Origin: JBNAVY01 sp049700195
GTDB taxonomy: Bacteria > Bacillota > Thermoanaerobacteria > Thermoanaerobacterales > Thermoanaerobacteraceae
Reading direction: 5' to 3'
Length of the DNA stretch: 64,000 bases
Assembly (NCBI GenBank): GCA_049700195.1
Contig: JBNAVY010000007.1
Span: 10,841-74,840, forward strand
Below, piece after piece: positions 41,955-50,668 of the stretch. The notes beneath the pieces were generated by a model. It saw nothing but the letters and a program-made list of their open reading frames with translations. It was not told the origin of the DNA and did not search any database. Numbering within the stretch: the first letter of the stretch is position 1; every line of letters starts with the position of its first letter. Made by a program: the position numbers and the translations under genes.

Positions 41955-43622
41955 TCAGAATAAACCTGTTATGCGCCCATTTTCATCAATATCAATATTT
42001 TCAGCTGCAGGATGTTTTGGAAGCCCTGGCATTGTCATTATATCTCCTGTAATTGCAACAATAAATCCTGCACCTCTTGAAACTCTTAACTCTCTTACAG
42101 TGATATTAAATCCTTCAGGCCTTCCTAAAAGTTTAGGATTATCTGACAAAGAATATTGAGTTTTTGCTACTACTATAGGCATTTTATCAAATCCATATTT
42201 TTCAATATTTGCAATATCTTTTAATGCTTGAGCTGTATACTCTACTCCATCAGCACCATATATTTCAGTTGCTATTATGCGTAATTTATCTTTAATAGGC
42301 AGTTTTTCATCATATAACACTTTAAAATTAGATGTGTTATCACAAGCCTTAACTATCTTCTGCGCTAAATCAACACCACCTTCTCCACCTTTTTCCCAAA
42401 CTTCGGTCAGAGAAATCTCAACACCTATTTCAGCACATGCATTTTTAACTTCTTCAATTTCTTTTTCTGTATCAAAAACAAATCGGTTAAGTGCAACCAC
42501 TGCTGGAACACCAAATTTTCTTACATTTTCTACTTGTTTTTTAAGATTTGCTATTCCTTTCCTCAATGCTTCAACATTTTCTTTTTGCAAATCTTCTTTT
42601 TTAACTCCTCCATGCATTTTTAAAGCTCTTATTGTTGCAACTACTACAACTGCGTTTGGTTTTAACCCTCCAAACCTGGATTTAATGTCAAAGAATTTTT
42701 CTGCTCCCAAATCAGCGCCAAAACCCGCTTCTGTAACAAGATAATCAGCAAGCTTTAAACCATATTTTGTTGCAATAAGACTGTTACATCCATGTGCGAT
42801 GTTTGCAAAAGGCCCCCCATGAACAAATGCAGGAACGTTTTCTAAAGTTTGAACCAGATTTGGCTTAATTGCATCTTTAAGTAAAAGAGTCATTGCTCCA
42901 TGAGCTTTAAGATCTTTTGCAGTTACAGGATTCCCATCCTTGTCATATGCAACTATAATTTTACTTATTCTTTCTTTTAAATCCATTAAATCTTTAGAAA
43001 GGCAAAGAATTGCCATTATTTCAGATGCAACAGTTATTATAAAGCCATCCTGGCGTGGATATCCATTTGCTTTACCACCAAGTCCTACTATTATTTCTCT
43101 TAAGGCTCTATCATTCATATCAAGAGCTCTTTTCCATGTAACAGTTCTTAAATCAATATTTAGCTCATTCCCTTGATGAATATGGTTATCTATCATTGCT
43201 GCAAGAAGATTATGAGCTGTTGTAATTGCATGTAAATCGCCAGTAAAATGAAGATTTATATCTTCCATTGGCACTACTTGAGAATATCCTCCTCCCGCTG
43301 CTCCACCTTTTATTCCAAAAGAAGGTCCTAAAGAAGGTTCTCTCAAAGCAATCATAGCTTTTTTCCCAATCTTTGCAAGAGCCTGTCCTAAGCCAACTGT
43401 AACAGTTGATTTCCCTTCACCTGCTGATGTTGGTGTAATTGCTGTAACAAGTATAAGTTTGCCATCTTTATTATCTTTTATCTTTTCCCATAATTCAGGG
43501 GAAATTTTAGCTTTATATTTACCATAATGTTCTAGAAAATCTTCATCTATACCTAGTTTCTCAGCTATCTTATTAATATGTAACATTTTTGCTTCTTGAG
43601 CAATTTCAATATCTGTTTTCAT
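41955..43622 (-). CDS. fhs: Formate-tetrahydrofolate ligase
   Basis: It makes 10-formyl-THF from formate, ATP and THF, for purine synthesis or the Wood-Ljungdahl methyl branch. The 555 residues contain the ATP motif TPTSAGEGKS (63-72), the GGGYSQV loop and the family segment FVHGGPFANIAHGCNS. Length is normal. It is first in a two-gene unit with the DHPS-N-like gene. No CO dehydrogenase genes are in the window. Confidence 0.98.
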   Translation of the reverse strand: MKTDIEIAQEAKMLHINKIAEKLGIDEDFLEHYGKYKAKISPELWEKIKDNKDGKLILVTAITPTSAGEGKSTVTVGLGQALAKIGKKAMIALREPSLGPSFGIKGGAAGGGYSQVVPMEDINLHFTGDLHAITTAHNLLAAMIDNHIHQGNELNIDLRTVTWKRALDMNDRALREIIVGLGGKANGYPRQDGFIITVASEIMAILCLSKDLMDLKERISKIIVAYDKDGNPVTAKDLKAHGAMTLLLKDAIKPNLVQTLENVPAFVHGGPFANIAHGCNSLIATKYGLKLADYLVTEAGFGADLGAEKFFDIKSRFGGLKPNAVVVVATIRALKMHGGVKKEDLQKENVEALRKGIANLKKQVENVRKFGVPAVVALNRFVFDTEKEIEEVKNACAEIGVEISLTEVWEKGGEGGVDLAQKIVKACDNTSNFKVLYDEKLPIKDKLRIIATEIYGADGVEYTAQALKDIANIEKYGFDKMPIVVAKTQYSLSDNPKLLGRPEGFNITVRELRVSRGAGFIVAITGDIMTMPGLPKHPAAENIDIDENGRITGLF

Positions 43623-43647
43623 TTTTACCCCTCCAGCGTTTTTATTT

Positions 43648-45045
43648 TTACTTCACATTTAAAAAAAGTTTAACTATTGTTCCTTTACCCTTTTTACTCA
43701 AAATTTTCATATCACCTTCGTATATCTCAAGTATATTTCTACAAACTGCAAGTCCCAGTCCTGTCCCATCTTTTTTTGTCGTAAAAAGGGGCCTGGTAAT
43801 TTTTTTTAATGTTTCCTTATCTATCCCACCTCCATTATCAGCAAATCTGATTACAATTTTATTTTTATTTTTTAAATATTTTGTTGTTAAAATTATTTCA
43901 CCATCCTCTTCAATTGCTTGAAGTGAATTTTGAACAATGTTTAGAATCAACTGTTTAATATGGTTTTTATCAATATTAATCATAGGTAAATCTGAAAAAA
44001 TCTTTTTAAACTTAATCTTTTTATGTGCGGCTTCTGCTTCAAAAAGAAGCATATATTGATTTATTATTGCATTTATATCAATCTCTTCTGTTTCGCCAGG
44101 TTCACTGTTTCTTACTATTCCAAGATAGCTCTTCATAAGGCTTAAAGCTCTATTAATCTCATCCAATATTGTTTCATAATATGATTCACTCTCTTTATGT
44201 TTTATCTGCAAAAGCTGTATAAATCCCATTACTGATGTAAGAGAATTTTTTATTTCGTGAATTGTTGAGGCAGTAATCTCTCCAAGCACATTATACTTTT
44301 CGGCTTGCTCTATTAATCCATTATATTTAATATCTTCAGTTATATCCTTTACAAAAACACTATGCCAACAATCGGTATTAACATCACCATATTTAATTAA
44401 AATAATTCTTTCTTCAGAACTTCCTTTAGATCTGATTTTAAGTTTAATCCCTTTATATAAATTTATTTCATTTATATCTTCTATATTTTCTATATAAGTT
44501 TTTAAAATATCTATAAATTTTTTTGTAATAAACTTTGAATATTTTATATGAAATATATCACAAACTTTATGGTTAGCATATATTATATTTGATTTATTAT
44601 CAATTACAACTACGCCTTCTTCTGTAAACTCCATTACATCAATATAATTTTTAAATACATTAAAACATTGTTCTGATTTGTTTTTACAGTAATTTTTGGG
44701 CCGTACAAAGCCTAAAAAAGCTATTTTTCCACCATAATTATTTGTTACAGGACTATATTTTATTGTAAATGTTCTCTTTTCTAAATATCTTGTTTTCAGT
44801 TCAATAACAAGTCCATCCTCCAAAGGCCCAAGTTCTTTATATTGAAGAACATTATAAAAAAATTCTTTATAATCATTATCTATATCATCATGAAAATATC
44901 CAAGATATTCAAGAAGTCTTGAATTAATATATATAATATTTCCATTAAGGTCTTTAAGTACAAAAAAATCGTGTGCATTATCTATAAGATTATATATCCA
45001 CTTCAAGGAATTTTTGTCATTATAAGCCGTTCCATTTGCTAACAT
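43648..45045 (-). CDS. PAS-domain sensor histidine kinase
   Basis: Two PAS-like segments (about 30-130 and 150-250) precede a kinase core with the phospho-acceptor motif STIHEIKNSL (H263 from the ATG at 45045), the N box NIVQNSLQAI and G boxes DNGGGI and GTGLGL. No membrane helix is seen, so it is cytoplasmic, like several kinases that feed Spo0A; no response regulator is adjacent. The frame extends upstream, but GAGGGGG precedes this ATG, so I use it (465 residues). A link to sporulation is inference. Confidence 0.88.
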   Translation of the reverse strand: MLANGTAYNDKNSLKWIYNLIDNAHDFFVLKDLNGNIIYINSRLLEYLGYFHDDIDNDYKEFFYNVLQYKELGPLEDGLVIELKTRYLEKRTFTIKYSPVTNNYGGKIAFLGFVRPKNYCKNKSEQCFNVFKNYIDVMEFTEEGVVVIDNKSNIIYANHKVCDIFHIKYSKFITKKFIDILKTYIENIEDINEINLYKGIKLKIRSKGSSEERIILIKYGDVNTDCWHSVFVKDITEDIKYNGLIEQAEKYNVLGEITASTIHEIKNSLTSVMGFIQLLQIKHKESESYYETILDEINRALSLMKSYLGIVRNSEPGETEEIDINAIINQYMLLFEAEAAHKKIKFKKIFSDLPMINIDKNHIKQLILNIVQNSLQAIEEDGEIILTTKYLKNKNKIVIRFADNGGGIDKETLKKITRPLFTTKKDGTGLGLAVCRNILEIYEGDMKILSKKGKGTIVKLFLNVK

Positions 45046-45190
45046 TATTATTCCCCCTCGACCTCCTGAATATAATTTGTCAAGCTGCACATTTTTAGTA
45101 TCCCCTTATAATATAATTTGACATTGCTTTAAGAAAATCCTTCTAAAAATAAAAAATATTTTATGTAAACTAAAAATTTTTAGTTAAAAA

Positions 45191-45219
45191 TAGTGTACAA
45201 GCCTTTTACTTGTACACTA
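45191..45219 (-). terminator. Terminator after ftsH
   Basis: TAGTGTACAAG (45191-45201) and CTTGTACACTA (45209-45219) pair perfectly around CCTTTTA, followed by T residues on the minus strand. Confidence 0.8.
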
Positions 45220-45227
45220 TAAAAAGT

Positions 45228-47054
45228 TTATGCAAACTCTACACCATCAATATTCTCTCCATTAAAGACTTTTTCAAATTCTTCAGCATTCAGTTTTTCC
45301 TTTTCAATCAAAGCTTTTGCAACTCTGTGTAATTTATCTATATTATCTCTTAATAGAGTTTCAGCTCTTTTATAAGAGTCTTCTATTATCTTTTTCATTT
45401 CATTATCTATCTCATATGCTACTTCTTCGCTGTAATTCCTTGTCCTTCCAAGATCTCTCCCTATGAAAATTTCATCATTGCTTGTGCCAAAAGTCATAGG
45501 TCCAAGCTTTTCACTCATTCCATATTCAGTTACCATCTTTCTTGCTATATTTGTTGCTCTTTCAAGGTCATTTTGAGCTCCGGTACTTATATCATTTAAA
45601 ACAAGGCCTTCTGATACTCTACCACCTAAAAGATGTACAATTTCATCCATCATTTCTGACTTTGACATATAATATTTATCTTCTTCTGGCAATAGCATAG
45701 TATAACCACCGGCTCTTCCCCTTGGAATTATTGTAACTTCATGCACGGGTGGTGTATTAGGCAATAGCTTTGCAACAACTGCATGACCTGCTTCATGATA
45801 TGCAACAAGCTTCTTATCCTTTTCTGAAATAACTCTGCTCTTTTTTTCAGGCCCAGCAATTACTCTAGTAATTGCTTCTTCTAACTCGACCATAGTTATT
45901 TGCTTGAGTCCTTTCCTTGCTGTTAACAATGCTGCTTCGTTCATTAAATTCTCAAGATCTGCTCCCGTAAATCCAGGTGTCCTTCTGGCTAAAACCTGTA
46001 AAGATACATCAGCTGCTAAAGGTTTATTGCGTGAATGAACTTTTAATATTTCTTCCCTTCCTTTTATATCTGGTATACCTACAGTAATATGCCTATCAAA
46101 TCTACCTGGTCTTAAAAGTGCAGGATCTAAAATATCCGGTCTGTTAGTAGCTGCAACTACAATTATGCCTTCATTTATACTGAATCCGTCCATTTCTACA
46201 AGCAACTGATTTAATGTCTGTTCTCTTTCGTCATGTCCTCCACCCAAACCTGCTCCTCTGTGCCTTCCTACAGCATCTATTTCATCAATAAAAATTATAC
46301 AAGGTGAATTTTTCTTTGCTTGTTCAAATAAATCTCTTACTCTTGATGCACCAACACCTACAAACATTTCAACAAAATCTGAACCGCTTATGCTAAAAAA
46401 TGGTACACCTGCTTCTCCTGCAACAGCTTTAGCTAAAAGAGTTTTTCCTGTTCCAGGAGGGCCAACTAAAAGAACGCCCTTTGGTATTCGAGCACCTAAA
46501 TCAAGAAATTTCTTTGGATATTTTAAGAATTCCACTATTTCCTGAAGTTCTTCTTTCTCTTCATCTGCTCCTGCAACATCTTTAAAAGTTATTTTTCTTT
46601 TATCATCTGTTACCATCTTTGCTCTGCTCTTACCAAAAGACATAACTTTACTTCCACCGCCGCCTTGTGCCTGTTGCATAAATACATACCACAAGACAAC
46701 AAATACTATAATAAGAAATAATGAAGGAAGCATTTGGACCCACCATGGTGGTCCTACTTGTGGCTGAACATTAAAATTAAGTTTACCATTTAATATATAT
46801 GGATTAACAAATTGCATAAAACTTCCTACATCAGAAATATTGCTTTTAAATTCAGTCCCATCACTTAATACACCTTTTACCTGTGTACCTATAAGTGTTA
46901 TATTTTTTATACTGTTATTTGCAATATCTCTTATAAGTGTTCCATATTCTATTTCTTTAATTTGTTCGATATTTCCTGAGTAAAAAGTTATCATAGCATA
47001 TATAGCTATAAAAATTAGAGAATATAAAATTATACTTCTTAATGTCTTATTCAA
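45228..47054 (-). CDS. ftsH: ATP-dependent zinc metalloprotease FtsH
   Basis: A membrane-anchored AAA+ protease for membrane and regulatory proteins. The 608 residues have two membrane helices (5-24 and 109-126), Walker A GPPGTGKT (198-205), Walker B FIDEID and the zinc motif HEAGH (420-424). It ends the tilS-hpt-ftsH run, as in B. subtilis. Confidence 0.98.
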   Translation of the reverse strand: MNKTLRSIILYSLIFIAIYAMITFYSGNIEQIKEIEYGTLIRDIANNSIKNITLIGTQVKGVLSDGTEFKSNISDVGSFMQFVNPYILNGKLNFNVQPQVGPPWWVQMLPSLFLIIVFVVLWYVFMQQAQGGGGSKVMSFGKSRAKMVTDDKRKITFKDVAGADEEKEELQEIVEFLKYPKKFLDLGARIPKGVLLVGPPGTGKTLLAKAVAGEAGVPFFSISGSDFVEMFVGVGASRVRDLFEQAKKNSPCIIFIDEIDAVGRHRGAGLGGGHDEREQTLNQLLVEMDGFSINEGIIVVAATNRPDILDPALLRPGRFDRHITVGIPDIKGREEILKVHSRNKPLAADVSLQVLARRTPGFTGADLENLMNEAALLTARKGLKQITMVELEEAITRVIAGPEKKSRVISEKDKKLVAYHEAGHAVVAKLLPNTPPVHEVTIIPRGRAGGYTMLLPEEDKYYMSKSEMMDEIVHLLGGRVSEGLVLNDISTGAQNDLERATNIARKMVTEYGMSEKLGPMTFGTSNDEIFIGRDLGRTRNYSEEVAYEIDNEMKKIIEDSYKRAETLLRDNIDKLHRVAKALIEKEKLNAEEFEKVFNGENIDGVEFA

Positions 47055-47123
47055 ATAAGGCCCCTCCTTATAAAAAGTCCCATTACTTTATTTATAATAT
47101 CATATTAGCTTTAAAAAACCAAA

Positions 47124-47669
47124 TCATGTATATAATTCCCTTTTTAATACCCCAATAAAAGGCAAATTACGATATTTCTCATCAAAATCAAGACCATACC
47201 CTACAACAAATTTGTCGGGTATTTTAAAACCACAATAATCAACTTTAACATCAGATTCTCTTCTTTCTGGCTTGTCTAATATAGTACATATTTTTAAACT
47301 GTTCGGTTTTCTCCCAAGAAGTGTCTTCCTCAAATATGAAAGTGTTAACCCACTGTCTATTATATCTTCAACTATTAAAACATCTTTGCCTTCTATATTT
47401 ATATCCAGATCTTTTATAATTTTTACAATCCCTGATGAACGAGTAGAACTTCCATAACTTGAAACAGCCATAAAATCAATTGATAAAGGTAAATCGATCG
47501 ACCTGGATAAATCCGCCATAAACATTAATGCACCTTTTAAAACACCAACCAGTATGAGATCTTTACCCTCATAATCTCTTGTTATAATTTTACCAAGTTC
47601 AACAGTTTTTTCTTTTATTTCTTGTTCAGTAAGAAGTATTTCTTCAATGTCTTCAGATAAATTTGTCAT
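47124..47669 (-). CDS. hpt: Hypoxanthine phosphoribosyltransferase
   Basis: A purine salvage enzyme of 181 residues with the PRPP motif VLIVEDIIDSGLTL, LVGVLKGALMFMADL and the terminal YGLDFDEKYRNLPFIGVL. It follows tilS by 14 nt and precedes ftsH, the conserved Firmicute order. Confidence 0.97.
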   Translation of the reverse strand: MTNLSEDIEEILLTEQEIKEKTVELGKIITRDYEGKDLILVGVLKGALMFMADLSRSIDLPLSIDFMAVSSYGSSTRSSGIVKIIKDLDINIEGKDVLIVEDIIDSGLTLSYLRKTLLGRKPNSLKICTILDKPERRESDVKVDYCGFKIPDKFVVGYGLDFDEKYRNLPFIGVLKRELYT

Positions 47670-47683
47670 TTGTTTGCCTCCTT

Positions 47684-49066
47684 TTATTCTTCTAAAAGTT
47701 TATATTCTAAAACAAGGACTTTTTTTGTGTTAATATTTAGCTTAAATTTATCACTTATCCTATATCCTACAACCCAAATAATTTCTCCTTCAGAAACAAC
47801 CAAGGGTATTTTATCTCTTAACTCAAGAGGTACCTTTTCATCTATAAAAAAATTTTTTAACTTTTTTGTTCCTTTCATGTTTAAAGGTTGTATTGTATCT
47901 TTAGGTTTTCTATTTCTCACAATTATTTTGCCATTTATTTTATCATAATCGAAGAATTTGGTATTTTCACTTTTATTAAAATTATCAATTTCATCTATGT
48001 TAAAAACACTTGCTTCAAATATACCAATTCCATCGATTATTGTTATCCCTGGTATATTTAATTCTGCATAAAATTCTGTTTTTTTTATGTTTGATACTTT
48101 TCTGATTATAAGATAATTATAACTTTTTAGAGCTTCAATTTCAAAGGGTAAATTAATTTTTGAAGAAGTCTGCTTGTCTATCAATTTTAGAACATCTTCG
48201 ACATTGACAAATTCAAACCCTTTAAGATCCCCTTTTACTTTTTTATAAGCTTCTCTAATTATTCTTCTTTTTAAAGCTATATGACATGATTTTAAAGAAT
48301 CAACACAAATTAAAACTTTGTCATCATTAAAAACACATATTTTTTCACATATATTTTTTGTTTGTATATTCATATAATCATCTTCTGAGGATATCAAGTT
48401 TGAAAGTCTATATAGGTTTTCTGCAATATCTACATTAAAATTTTCCTTTATAAAAGGTAAAAGTTTTAATCTTACCTTATTTCTCCTGTAAAAATCTTCA
48501 AAATTCGTTTTATCTGAAACAAAACTTAGTTCTTTTTTTTCTATATAAGTCTCAATTTCACTTCGACTAAATTCTATCATCGGCCTTATAATATTGCCGC
48601 TTACCGGTTTAATTCCTATTAAACCTTCCATACCCGAACCACGCAAAATATTTAAAATTATAGTTTCAACCACATCATTTTTATTATGTGCTACAGCTAT
48701 TTTATTACCTTTTACTTTGTTTAAAACTTCTCTTAAGGCTTTATATCTGATAATTCTTCCTGCCTCTTCTTCAGAATAGCCCATCTTCTTCGCTATAGAT
48801 GGGATATCTTCCTTAAATAAAAAAAATGGGACGCCCTTGCTGCGGCACAAATTTTCCACAAATTTCTCATCTCTTTCCGCATCAGCGCCTCTTATCATAT
48901 GGTTTATGTGTACAGCAAATATTTCAATATTATAAACATCAATAATATTATATAAAATATCAAACATGGAAACAGAATCCGGCCCGCCAGAAATTCCCAT
49001 AACAATTTTATCATGCTGATTAATCATATTATATTTTTTAATTGTTTTTAAAGCTTTTTCGATCAT
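47684..49066 (-). CDS. tilS: tRNA(Ile)-lysidine synthase
   Basis: TilS converts the C34 of tRNA-Ile(CAU) to lysidine and is essential. The 460 residues include the PP-loop SGGPDS (26-31), a catalytic N-domain, a linker and a C-terminal substrate domain with the PRKPKDTIQPL-like NRKPKDTIQPLNMKGTKKLKNFFIDEKVP. It sits between yabT and hpt. Confidence 0.97.
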   Translation of the reverse strand: MIEKALKTIKKYNMINQHDKIVMGISGGPDSVSMFDILYNIIDVYNIEIFAVHINHMIRGADAERDEKFVENLCRSKGVPFFLFKEDIPSIAKKMGYSEEEAGRIIRYKALREVLNKVKGNKIAVAHNKNDVVETIILNILRGSGMEGLIGIKPVSGNIIRPMIEFSRSEIETYIEKKELSFVSDKTNFEDFYRRNKVRLKLLPFIKENFNVDIAENLYRLSNLISSEDDYMNIQTKNICEKICVFNDDKVLICVDSLKSCHIALKRRIIREAYKKVKGDLKGFEFVNVEDVLKLIDKQTSSKINLPFEIEALKSYNYLIIRKVSNIKKTEFYAELNIPGITIIDGIGIFEASVFNIDEIDNFNKSENTKFFDYDKINGKIIVRNRKPKDTIQPLNMKGTKKLKNFFIDEKVPLELRDKIPLVVSEGEIIWVVGYRISDKFKLNINTKKVLVLEYKLLEE

Positions 49067-49068
49067 TA

Positions 49069-49905
49069 TTATCCCCTTAAAGCTATATTTAAAAGTATTA
49101 AAAAAATTAGCCCTGAAATAATCATAGCATAATTTAATTTTTGCTGAAATATAAATTTTTCTTTATAATGTAAATCCCTTTTAAATTGAGCAATAGTGTA
49201 ATCACCATTTAAACCCCTAAAAATTGCATAATAACTATATGGGAATTTAAGTTTTATTTCTTTCTTGATATAATTTATAGATAATTTATGTGGCTCAAAA
49301 ACTTTTCCTAATAAAAGATTTGACATTATCATAGCTATTTGAAAAGTCACATAACCACTATCAATAGCTCTTTTACCCATATCCCAGCTTGCTCTATCAT
49401 ATGCAGGTGTAAATTCCTTAATTGATTCTCCAGATTCAATTACACTTCCAAAATCAACAATATAAAAAGCATCTTTTTGTACTATTATATTTTCTGGCTT
49501 TAAATCTGTATAATATAAATTTTTGTTTGATAAATACATAAAAAAGTCACATAAAAAATCAGCAATAAAAATTATTTTATGAAAATCAATTTTATGTTTA
49601 ATGTAATAAGATAAATTTTTCCCCTCTATATATTCTAAAACAATATAATGATATATTGTATTATACAATATTGTATCATCCAAATCAAATACCTTTGGAA
49701 TAAATTTTTCATATTTTAATTCACTTAAAACTTTGTATTCTTTAGTTATTGATATTAAATCTCTACTAATTTTCAATGCTTTTATATTTCCATTTTCATC
49801 CTCTATTTTATACACCTCTCCTATATTACCTCTGCCAATTAAATTTATTATTTTATAACTGTGTTTATTATATAAACCTGTTATCAAGCATCCGGGCTTT
49901 ATCAT
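49069..49905 (-). CDS. yabT: YabT-like membrane serine/threonine protein kinase
   Basis: A Hanks-type kinase of 278 residues with glycine loop GRGNIG (24-29), K45, catalytic DLKPEN (134-139) and DFG (151-153); the usual HRD reads YTD, so the His and Arg before the catalytic Asp are replaced. One C-terminal membrane helix (257-275) ends the protein with only a few residues after it. B. subtilis YabT is a sporulation-linked kinase activated by DNA; the gene position (spoIIE-yabS-yabT-tilS) is identical. There is no good ribosome binding site; translation is probably coupled to yabS, 2 nt upstream. Confidence 0.85.
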   Translation of the reverse strand: MIKPGCLITGLYNKHSYKIINLIGRGNIGEVYKIEDENGNIKALKISRDLISITKEYKVLSELKYEKFIPKVFDLDDTILYNTIYHYIVLEYIEGKNLSYYIKHKIDFHKIIFIADFLCDFFMYLSNKNLYYTDLKPENIIVQKDAFYIVDFGSVIESGESIKEFTPAYDRASWDMGKRAIDSGYVTFQIAMIMSNLLLGKVFEPHKLSINYIKKEIKLKFPYSYYAIFRGLNGDYTIAQFKRDLHYKEKFIFQQKLNYAMIISGLIFLILLNIALRG

Positions 49906-49907
49906 TT

Positions 49908-50597
49908 TTATAATATATACTTAACTTCTTCAAAATCTTTTTGAAATAATTCTGCAGCATCTTTTATAGCAAAGGTTGTAGGTGTATTACCTGATGTTTT
50001 AAGTTTTTTTAAATTTTTCTCAAGTTCCAATATATTTGATGTAAAATTACTGATAATTTCAGTATGTTTATGTCCTTCACCAGGGAAAGCCAAAATAGCT
50101 ATCTCATTTTTCCCTCTTCTTTCTTTTATGCTTTTTAAAAGTTCTAATACGCTTAATTTTGCATTCTCTAACTTGTTTTTCATACTTTGGCTTACATCTA
50201 TTAGAATAACGCATTTTAAAAAAATATCTTCAGATAATTTTTCAATATAATCTACAATTTGTATTCTAATAAATGGATTTAATTCATTTAAATCTTTCCC
50301 TAGTATATTTTTTAGCTCTATATTAATTGTATCCTGTAAAGTTTTGTTAATTGTTTTCTGTGTAACCATAGTCATAGAATAGCCTAATTTATCAATTGTA
50401 GTTATATCATATGTACCGCCTCCGCTTTTTGCAATATTTACAATCTCATTATATGAAAGATTATCACCATCTGATATACCTATAGCACTGACTGTTATCC
50501 CTAATTTCCTTACATCTTTTGCAGCATCTGCTGGATTTCCTCCAACATTAGATTTGCCATCTGTTATAACTATTATTTGTTTTAGAATCATTGACAT
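49908..50597 (-). CDS. yabS: YabS-like von Willebrand factor A protein
   Basis: The 229 residues start directly with the second half of a vWA fold (KQIIVITDGKSNVGGNPADAAKDV) and then carry the first half of another (KCVILIDVSQSMKNKLENAKLSVLELL, with the DxSxS MIDAS motif, and a TPTT turn). This looks truncated but is the usual layout of B. subtilis YabS, as far as I recall. Function is unknown; it is located between spoIIE and yabT. Shine-Dalgarno GGAGGG is 6 nt before the ATG and lies in a hairpin arm. Confidence 0.82.
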   Translation of the reverse strand: MSMILKQIIVITDGKSNVGGNPADAAKDVRKLGITVSAIGISDGDNLSYNEIVNIAKSGGGTYDITTIDKLGYSMTMVTQKTINKTLQDTINIELKNILGKDLNELNPFIRIQIVDYIEKLSEDIFLKCVILIDVSQSMKNKLENAKLSVLELLKSIKERRGKNEIAILAFPGEGHKHTEIISNFTSNILELEKNLKKLKTSGNTPTTFAIKDAAELFQKDFEEVKYIL

Positions 50598-50603
50598 AAA
50601 AAT

Positions 50604-50651
50604 CCCTCCACAAAATAGATTTTAAACTTATCTTATCCATAATGTGGAAGG
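50604..50651 (-). promoter_or_regulatory. Hairpin overlapping the yabS ribosome binding site
   Basis: CCTCCACA (50605-50612) pairs with TGTGGAAGG (50643-50651) with one bulged base. On the minus strand the 3' arm is TGTGGAGGG, the yabS Shine-Dalgarno, followed by ATTTTT. It may be a partial terminator after spoIIE, an RBS mask, or coincidence. Confidence 0.35.
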
Positions 50652-50668
50652 ATTATGCAATTACAGTA

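Noticed and set aside
49908..50597. Frameshifted or truncated vWA gene
   Set aside because: The half-domain layout matches YabS at the same conserved locus, so truncation is not needed to explain it.
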